DNA from: Acidovorax sp. SRB_14
GTDB lineage: Bacteria > Pseudomonadota > Gammaproteobacteria > Burkholderiales > Burkholderiaceae_C
DNA: 64,000 bases
NCBI RefSeq assembly: GCF_012932145.1
Contig: NZ_MWOK01000017.1
Span: 22,307 to 86,306 of the forward strand
Reading direction: 5' to 3'
Of this stretch, positions 58,341 to 64,000 are shown in pieces (positions within the stretch are counted from its first letter, which is position 1; every line of letters begins with the position of its first letter). The position numbers were made by a program, and so were the translations under genes. Below the pieces are notes generated by a model, which did not search any database, was not told where the DNA came from, and worked only from the letters and a program-made list of their open reading frames with translations.

Positions 58341-60053
58341 TCAGTTCTTGCGCGGAACGATGCGCGCGTGTTCGCTCACACCGATCACGTTGAACAGCAC
58401 CGCCACGAGCCGGTGCAGGTTGCGAAATTGCACCACGCGGCCCTGGGCCTGCTGCTGCGCCGCCCAGTTGAGCACCGAACCCGCGGCGGAAAAATCGATG
58501 CGGATCAGGCACTCGCAGGGCACGACCAGCGGCTCGCCCGGGCGATCCTGGGCGTCGAGCGCGGCGAGCGCGGCACTGGCGTCGCCTTCGATGTGCCCCC
58601 GGAGCCCGGGCACGCCGTCCGGCGCGGCCGCCAGGGGCCCGTCCGCGCCTTCGCCGGGGTGCGGGGCCAGCAGGTCGTGCGCCGGATCGTCCAGCGCCAC
58701 ATCCGCGCCGCCGCCGTCAGGGGCAGCGCTGCAGGCGCAGCGCGGTGCGGACCAGGAAGGCGGCGAGACCTCGTAGGTCACGCAGTAATCGAGCGCCACG
58801 AGCTCGAACTCGTCGGGCCGTCCCATGCAGCGCAGTGCTGCCATGCGCAGCCGCCACCACTCGGGGTTGGCCCTGCGGTCGCCCGACTGGGTGTGGGCCT
58901 GCAGCAGGGCCTCGAGCGCGGGCGCGCCCGTCAAGGCAATGTGGACGTCCTGCTCGGCCCAGCGCAAAAACTCGTTGGCCAGCGCAGGCAGTGCAGCTTC
59001 GTCGATGTCGACCAGGCGCGACCAGTCCAGGCACCAGGGCGACGCGGCGCGCAGCAACGCGGCCTGCAGCGCGGCCACCGACTGCAGCGTCAGCACGGAC
59101 GGCGCGTTCCAGCTGACATCGCGCCGCGCCGCAACGGCCCCCGGCGGTGCCGCTCCCAGGCCCAGTTGCTCGGGAATGGAAAACCACAAGGGCGCGGAGC
59201 GGTCGAAGCGCGCCGCGAAATCCAGCGCGAGGCTGTCGAAACTGTCTTGCTGACCGGTGGCGCGGTAGAGGTCGAACAGCGCCATCCAGATCTCGAACTG
59301 CTGTGCTGCGTCGTCGCCGGCATGCTGTGCCAGCACCTCCCTCAAGCCGGCTTCGGCACCGGCGTGGTCGCCGTTGGCGAACCGGATGGCCGCTTCTTCG
59401 AGATCGGGTTCGTGCACGAATACCTCCAGTTCGAGGGACGGCGAGGCCTGCGCGCCCGGCGTCCCGTCCGCAGGCTGCGGCGCGGACACGGCACCAAACC
59501 CGCTGAGGCACATGCTGTCGTCGGCAAACAGCGGGGCGGCGGCGGCCTGGGGTTCGAGGTGCAGTGGCATGGACGCCGGCGCGGTGGGGGCGAAGGCCGC
59601 CCCCTCCCCTGCCGCTGCGCAGTCGGCGCCCGGCGCTGTCAGGCCGGCGGACGGGGTATCGGGCGGGGAAGGGGCACGGCCCACCGGCTTGCCTTTCCAC
59701 CACTGCATCGACATCTGCGCCTCGATCTCATCGATTTTCTGGATGGTCACGGCCCGTTCGCCGGGCGAGGTCAGGCTGCTCTGGAACAACGAGGGGCGTG
59801 CTGCGGAATCCTCGATGCGCTGGCCCGCCAACGCGTCGCGCTGGCGCAGCTTGCGCAACTGATCGAACTCGCGGCGGCGCACAAAGTCGTTGCGCCGCTT
59901 GCGTTCGATCATCTCCTTGAGCATTTGCTTGCTGTACTGGCTTTCGCGGTCGGCGTCGATGGAGTCGAGATCGCCCCAGTTGACCGTCGGGTTGCGCACA
60001 AACCGCACCACCTTGGACAGCAGTCCACCGGGGGAAGCTTCTTCCTTGCTCAT
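58341..60053 (-). CDS. Large STAS-like domain protein of unknown function
   Basis: The 570-residue product has a charged helical N-terminus ([20 protein letters not shown]) and a Pro/Ala/Gly linker. A helical middle ([20 protein letters not shown]) resembles FimV or TPR-type repeats. Two segments look like STAS folds: [20 protein letters not shown], and [20 protein letters not shown] at the C-terminus. STAS domains act in anti-sigma antagonism or in lipid transport. It sits between dksA and hslV in the same orientation, within 60 bp of each. I infer a role in stress control only from the context. Confidence 0.7.
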   Translation of the reverse strand: MSKEEASPGGLLSKVVRFVRNPTVNWGDLDSIDADRESQYSKQMLKEMIERKRRNDFVRRREFDQLRKLRQRDALAGQRIEDSAARPSLFQSSLTSPGERAVTIQKIDEIEAQMSMQWWKGKPVGRAPSPPDTPSAGLTAPGADCAAAGEGAAFAPTAPASMPLHLEPQAAAAPLFADDSMCLSGFGAVSAPQPADGTPGAQASPSLELEVFVHEPDLEEAAIRFANGDHAGAEAGLREVLAQHAGDDAAQQFEIWMALFDLYRATGQQDSFDSLALDFAARFDRSAPLWFSIPEQLGLGAAPPGAVAARRDVSWNAPSVLTLQSVAALQAALLRAASPWCLDWSRLVDIDEAALPALANEFLRWAEQDVHIALTGAPALEALLQAHTQSGDRRANPEWWRLRMAALRCMGRPDEFELVALDYCVTYEVSPPSWSAPRCACSAAPDGGGADVALDDPAHDLLAPHPGEGADGPLAAAPDGVPGLRGHIEGDASAALAALDAQDRPGEPLVVPCECLIRIDFSAAGSVLNWAAQQQAQGRVVQFRNLHRLVAVLFNVIGVSEHARIVPRKN

Positions 60054-60094
60054 GCAGCGTCAAGACGTCGGGTGCGCAAGCATGCCAGGCGCCG

Positions 60095-60877
60095 TCAGTC
60101 ACCAAACATTTTTTGCTTGAGCTCGCGGCGCTGCTGCGCTTCCAGCGACAGCGTCGCCGTGGGGCGGGCCAGCAGGCGGCCCACGCCGATGGGCTCGCCG
60201 GTCTCGTCGCAGTAGCCATAGTCGCCGGAATCGATGCGGGCAATGGACTGTTCGATCTTCTTGAGCAGCTTGCGCTCGCGGTCGCGCGTGCGCAGCTCCA
60301 GCGCGTGCTCTTCCTCGATCGTGGCGCGGTCGGCCGGGTCGGGAACGACCACGGTGTCCTCGCGCAGGTTCTCGGTGGTCTGGCCGGCGCTTTGGTGGAT
60401 GTCCTGCTTGAGCAGCACCAGCTTGTGCCGGAAGAACGCCAGCTGCTGCTCGTTCATGTATTCGCTGTCGGGCATGGCCAGAACTTCGGCGTCGCTCAGC
60501 TCATCAACCGGCTTGGTTTTCCAGTTGTTGGCCAGTTTGGCGTCTTTCTTGGGGCTGCCCATGGGGGGCGACACTTGCATGGTGGAGGGCATGGTGTTGG
60601 TATAGCTTGCTTTGGCCGCAGTGGAGGCCACCGACTGCGCCATGGATGGTACGGTCAATTGCGCCAGACGTGAAGAAGGCCGGGTGCTGCGCACGGGCGC
60701 CGCTGCGGCGCTGGGCGCGGCCACAGCCTTGGCGTGCGGCTGGGCGGTCGCCGTTTTGGCGGGCGCCGCGGGGGCGGCACGTGCAGCAGACTTCGCTGGC
60801 ACCTTGGCGACGGGCGTTTTTGCCCCAGTCGTCGACACCTTGGCAGTGGCCTTGGATTTGCTGGTTTCAGCTTTCAA
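60095..60877 (-). CDS. dksA: DksA-family transcription factor lacking the zinc finger
   Basis: DksA binds the RNA polymerase secondary channel and works with ppGpp. The 260-residue protein has a DksA core at about residues 130-260. The coiled-coil tip DPADRATIEEEHALELRTRD keeps the acidic motif. The usual four-Cys finger is reduced to one Cys (YGYCDETGEPIGVG; then ATLSLEAQQRRE), as in zinc-independent DksA2-type proteins. The first 125 residues are a Lys/Ala/Pro-rich extension resembling histone H1-like tails. I prefer the TTG at 60877 because AGGAG lies seven bases upstream. A GTG at 60892 is the alternative. Confidence 0.88.
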   Translation of the reverse strand: MKAETSKSKATAKVSTTGAKTPVAKVPAKSAARAAPAAPAKTATAQPHAKAVAAPSAAAAPVRSTRPSSRLAQLTVPSMAQSVASTAAKASYTNTMPSTMQVSPPMGSPKKDAKLANNWKTKPVDELSDAEVLAMPDSEYMNEQQLAFFRHKLVLLKQDIHQSAGQTTENLREDTVVVPDPADRATIEEEHALELRTRDRERKLLKKIEQSIARIDSGDYGYCDETGEPIGVGRLLARPTATLSLEAQQRRELKQKMFGD

Positions 60878-61045
60878 TTCCTGTCTCCTCACAGTACGGG
60901 CGGGCCCGCAGACACAGGGCGTGCTGGCGGGCGGGTGGGTGGTAAGCCCCTCTATTTACCGGGGCGCGATTGTATCGGCCCGGGCTGACAGCAGCCCCTG
61001 CGTTGCGCAATACCCACAAAGGGGCGGCTCGCCCGGGCACGCACG

Positions 61046-62161
61046 TCACACCAGGCACTGCTGCAGACCCTGCACCAGAATGTCCTGGGGCAGGTCGATG
61101 CCGATGAACACCATCTTGCTGCTGCGCTCCTCGCCTTCGGCCCATGCGGGCCCCAGGTCGCTGCCCATGAGCTGGTGCACGCCCTGGAAGATCACCTTGC
61201 GGTCGGTGCCGAGCATGTTCAGCACGCCCTTGTAGCGCAGCATGCGCGGGCCGTAGATGTTGACGATGGCGCCGAGGAAGTCTTCGAGCTTGGCCGGATC
61301 GAACGGGCGCTCGGCGCGGTAGACGAAGCTCTTGACGTCGTCATCGTGGTGGTGATGGTGGCCATGCCCGTGGCCTTCCTGGTGCGACGGATGGCTGCAA
61401 TGCGCACCATGCACGTGGTCATGGTCATGGTCATGGTCATGGTCATGGTCATGGTCATGATCATGATCATGGTCGTCGTGGTCATGGCCGTGCGCCGCCG
61501 CGTCCTCCTTGAGGAAATCGGGGTCGATGTCGAGCTTGGCGTTCAGGTTGAAGCCGCGCAGGTCCAGCACCTCGGCCAGCGGCACCTCGCCGAAATGCAC
61601 GGCCTTGATGGGCGCGCGCGGGTTCATGTGCTTCAGGCGGTGGACCAGCGCGTCGGTCTCGCCGGCGCCCACCAGGTCGGTCTTGGACAGGAAGATCTGG
61701 TCGGCAAAGCCCACTTGGCGGCGCGCCTCCTGGCGGTCGTTGAGCTGCCGGGGCGCATGCACGGCGTCGACCAGCGTGATGATGGAGTCGAGCAAATAGG
61801 ACTCGGCGATCTCCTCGTCCATGAAGAAGGTCTGCGCCACGGGGCCGGGGTCGGCCAGGCCCGTGGTCTCGATGACCACGCGGTCGAAATCGAGCAGGCC
61901 CTTGCGGCGCTTCGCCGCGAGCAGCTGCAGCGTCTCGCGCAGGTCCTCGCGGATCGTGCAGCAGATGCAGCCGTTGCTCATCTGCACGATCTGCTCTTTC
62001 GATTCGGTGACCAGGATGTCATTGTCGATGTTTTCCTCGCCAAACTCGTTCTCGATCACGGCGATCTTCTGGCCATGCGCTTCGCTGAGCAGGCGCTTGA
62101 GCAGCGTGGTCTTGCCCGAGCCCAGGAAGCCGGTGAGGATGGTGGTGGGGATGAGGGACAT
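61046..62161 (-). CDS. CobW/COG0523 metallochaperone GTPase with His/Asp array
   Basis: COG0523 GTPases deliver metals, often zinc, to client enzymes. The 371-residue protein has Walker [17 protein letters not shown], the signature GCICC (CxCC), SKTDLVG as the guanine motif and a C-terminal CobW_C domain ([20 protein letters not shown]). Between the two domains lies a metal-binding stretch with about ten consecutive His-Asp pairs followed by [20 protein letters not shown]. The gene is directly upstream of the zinc-less dksA on the same strand. I see no Zur box. Confidence 0.92.
   Translation of the reverse strand: MSLIPTTILTGFLGSGKTTLLKRLLSEAHGQKIAVIENEFGEENIDNDILVTESKEQIVQMSNGCICCTIREDLRETLQLLAAKRRKGLLDFDRVVIETTGLADPGPVAQTFFMDEEIAESYLLDSIITLVDAVHAPRQLNDRQEARRQVGFADQIFLSKTDLVGAGETDALVHRLKHMNPRAPIKAVHFGEVPLAEVLDLRGFNLNAKLDIDPDFLKEDAAAHGHDHDDHDHDHDHDHDHDHDHDHDHVHGAHCSHPSHQEGHGHGHHHHHDDDVKSFVYRAERPFDPAKLEDFLGAIVNIYGPRMLRYKGVLNMLGTDRKVIFQGVHQLMGSDLGPAWAEGEERSSKMVFIGIDLPQDILVQGLQQCLV
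61415..61474 (-). repeat. 6 bp tandem repeat coding the His-Asp array
   Basis: About ten copies of ATGGTC (plus-strand reading; two read ATGATC) encode alternating His and Asp in the CobW-type protein. Replication slippage would add or remove HD pairs without changing the frame, so metal-binding capacity could vary between strains. Confidence 0.9.
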
Positions 62162-62396
62162 GGAGAAGCCTTGGAATGCGAAGTGCCGCAGGCACGGTCT
62201 GAGGGTGCGGGGAGCCCGACAAGCGAGGGAGTTTAGCGGCGAACCCATGCACCGTCAGAAGCGTGCCGGGCAACCCTGCCCGTTCATCACAGGGCCCAAG
62301 CCAATTGAAACCAAATGCATATTTGTGCAATATGTTGCTACTGCCCTTGACGGACTGGCAGCCGCGATCGTTCAGCCCATACACCGAAGACTTGGC

Positions 62397-64000
62397 ATGC
62401 GCTTGAGTGACATCAGAATTTCTGTGCGTTTGGTTCTTGGTTTTGGCCTGATGGCTGTGCTGCTCGTGCAGCTGGGCGGCTCTGCGCTCTTGCGGGTCGG
62501 AAGCATGAGCGATGCCTTTGGCCTGGTGGCGCACGACCGGTACCCCAAAGTCATGGAACTCCAAGCGGTCAAGGAAAACCTCGCGGCCGTCGAAGACGCG
62601 CTGAGCCATCTGCTGCTGATCGACAACCCGGCCGATCTCCAGCAGCAGCACGCCCTGATTGGCGCCAAGCGCCAGGAAAGCAGCCAGATACTGGACCGGC
62701 TGCAGCCGCAGATCCGGTCGGCGCAAGGAAAGGCGGCCTTCGACAGGATCCTCCAGGCCCGCAACGTGTACAGCCAGGCGCAAAACCGCTTCATCGACCT
62801 GGTGGCGGCAGGCAACAGGGACGAAGCGCGCACGGTGCGGCTCCATGGCATGCCGGCCTTGCGCACGGCCTATGCCGATGCGCTCGATGGGTCGGTGAAA
62901 TACCAGCAGACGCTGATGGACGCCTCGATCCAGGAAGCCGCTGACGCAGTCAGCAGCCTGCGCATCACCATCTGGGCCACCCTGGGGTTTGCGCTGGTCG
63001 CTGCCGTGCTGATGGCGCAGTGGATTGTCCGCTCCATCACCGAGCCGCTGCGCGAGGCCGTGGACCTGTCCCGGGCCGTTGCGGCGGGCGACCTGAGCCG
63101 CTCCATCCACGCCTCGGGCAACAACGAGACCGCGCAGCTGCTGCACGCGCTCAAGGACATGCAGGCCGGTTTGGTGCGGGTCGTCGGCAGTGTGCGCGAG
63201 GGCTCGGAGAGCGTGGCTGCGGCCAGCGCGCAGATCGCCCAGGGCAACCGCGACCTGTCGGCCCGCACCGAGCAGCAGGCCAGCGCCCTGGAGCAAACGG
63301 CAGCGTCCATGGAGGAACTCAACTCCACCGTGCGGCAAAACGCCGACAACGCGCGCCAGGCCAACCAATTGGCCATGAATGCATCGACCGTGGCCACGCA
63401 AGGCGGCGAGGCGGTGGCCGACGTGGTGCGCACCATGAAGGACATCAACGACAGCTCGAACCGCATCTCCGACATCATTGGCGTCATCGACGGCATTGCC
63501 TTCCAGACCAACATCCTCGCGCTCAACGCCGCCGTCGAGGCGGCGCGCGCCGGCGAGCAGGGGCGTGGCTTTGCCGTCGTGGCCGCCGAGGTGCGCAGCC
63601 TGGCCGGGCGCTCGGCAGAGGCGGCCCGCGAGATCAAGGGCCTGATCGGCACCAGCGTGGACCGCGTGGAACTGGGCACGGCCCAGGTCGACCGGGCCGG
63701 CCAGACCATGGCCGAGGTGGTCACCGCCATCCGGCGCGTGACCGACATCGTGGGCGAGATCAGCGCCGCCAGCTCTGAGCAAAGCGAGGGCGTGCAGCAG
63801 GTCAGCGAAGCCGTCACGCAGATGGACCAGGTGACCCAGCAGAATGCCGCCCTGGTCGAAGAGATGGCGGCGGCCGCCGCCAGCCTCAACCTCCAGGCGC
63901 GCGACCTGGTGGACACGGTGTCGACCTTCAAGCTTGCCGCGCACGCCGGCGCGCCGGCCCCCCGCAGCACGGCGCGCACCGCGCCGTTGCCCACGCCAGC
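62397..64000 (+). CDS. Methyl-accepting chemotaxis protein (3' partial)
   Basis: The open frame runs off the window end after 534 codons. It starts [20 protein letters not shown] with transmembrane helix 1 at about residues 10-32. A periplasmic four-helix-bundle sensor follows ([20 protein letters not shown]), then transmembrane helix 2 ([17 protein letters not shown]) near residue 195, HAMP ([20 protein letters not shown]) and the signalling rod with tip [20 protein letters not shown]. The 235 bp upstream hold no gene, and I see no sigma-28 promoter in them. The ligand is unknown. Confidence 0.9.
   Translation, partial: MRLSDIRISVRLVLGFGLMAVLLVQLGGSALLRVGSMSDAFGLVAHDRYPKVMELQAVKENLAAVEDALSHLLLIDNPADLQQQHALIGAKRQESSQILDRLQPQIRSAQGKAAFDRILQARNVYSQAQNRFIDLVAAGNRDEARTVRLHGMPALRTAYADALDGSVKYQQTLMDASIQEAADAVSSLRITIWATLGFALVAAVLMAQWIVRSITEPLREAVDLSRAVAAGDLSRSIHASGNNETAQLLHALKDMQAGLVRVVGSVREGSESVAAASAQIAQGNRDLSARTEQQASALEQTAASMEELNSTVRQNADNARQANQLAMNASTVATQGGEAVADVVRTMKDINDSSNRISDIIGVIDGIAFQTNILALNAAVEAARAGEQGRGFAVVAAEVRSLAGRSAEAAREIKGLIGTSVDRVELGTAQVDRAGQTMAEVVTAIRRVTDIVGEISAASSEQSEGVQQVSEAVTQMDQVTQQNAALVEEMAAAAASLNLQARDLVDTVSTFKLAAHAGAPAPRSTARTAPLPTP

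Noticed and set aside
62162..62396. Zur box before the CobW GTPase or sigma-28 promoter before the MCP
   Set aside because: I found no GTTATA-type palindrome and no TAAAGTTT / GCCGATAA pair in this gap.

Overview
The window is GC-rich, densely coded chromosomal DNA with betaproteobacterial gene content: PilS/PilR, class Ia NrdAB, an accB-accC-prmA run, a Lys/Ala-rich histone H1-like protein, a zinc-finger-less DksA, a fused MurE-MurF, PEP-CTERM and several methyl-accepting chemotaxis proteins (MCPs). Gene order and protein style point to Burkholderiales, family Comamonadaceae (Acidovorax-like). That assignment is an inference from content, not from a database match. I found no phage, insertion sequence, CRISPR array, tRNA or rRNA.

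Layout. 1-3.7 kb: type IV pilus two-component pair pilS (cut by the window edge) and pilR, then ampD. 3.9-9.3 kb: nrdA and nrdB behind a tandem NrdR-type operator, then a histone H1-like gene and a strong terminator. 9.3-15.7 kb, minus strand: accB, accC, prmA, a zinc-ribbon membrane protein and a PfkB kinase in one run; upstream of it a TlpA-like thioredoxin overlapping an unknown gene. 15.9-17.3 kb: mpl. 17.5-19.1 kb, minus: a DAHP synthase whose leader encodes an 18-residue peptide with seven consecutive aromatic residues followed by an intrinsic terminator, which is a clear ribosome-mediated attenuator. 19.2-23.6 kb: unknown gene, tldD, a YegP-like protein, rodA, and a divergent YqiA-type hydrolase. 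23.6-31.7 kb: di-haem lipoprotein, RNase II-family enzyme, TonB-like protein, aroE, mtgA, a PEP-CTERM protein with a sigma-54 type promoter, ruvC and a small unknown gene. 31.3-37.1 kb: a degenerate MCP, an intact MCP, and thiC behind a TPP riboswitch. 37.1-56.0 kb, minus: the complete division and cell wall (dcw) cluster mraZ-rsmH-ftsL-ftsI-murE/F-mraY-murD-ftsW-murG-murC-ddl-ftsQ-ftsA-ftsZ-lpxC, with most junctions overlapping by one to four bases. 56.3-62.2 kb, minus: hslU, hslV, a STAS-like protein, dksA and a CobW GTPase. From 62.4 kb: an MCP that runs off the window end.

Most genes serve peptidoglycan synthesis, division and recycling (ampD, mpl, rodA, mtgA and dcw), dNTP and fatty acid supply, and the shikimate pathway. 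The least expected features are not the genes. A family of roughly 55-60 bp palindromic elements lies in intergenic gaps and also in frame inside aroE, murD, murE, murG and the RNase gene, reminiscent of Rickettsia palindromic elements. The 5' end of murC has been duplicated to make a 28-codon overlapping ORF. A recurrent -10-like hexamer sits 6-8 bases before the start codon of several transcription-unit-leading genes, suggesting leaderless mRNAs.
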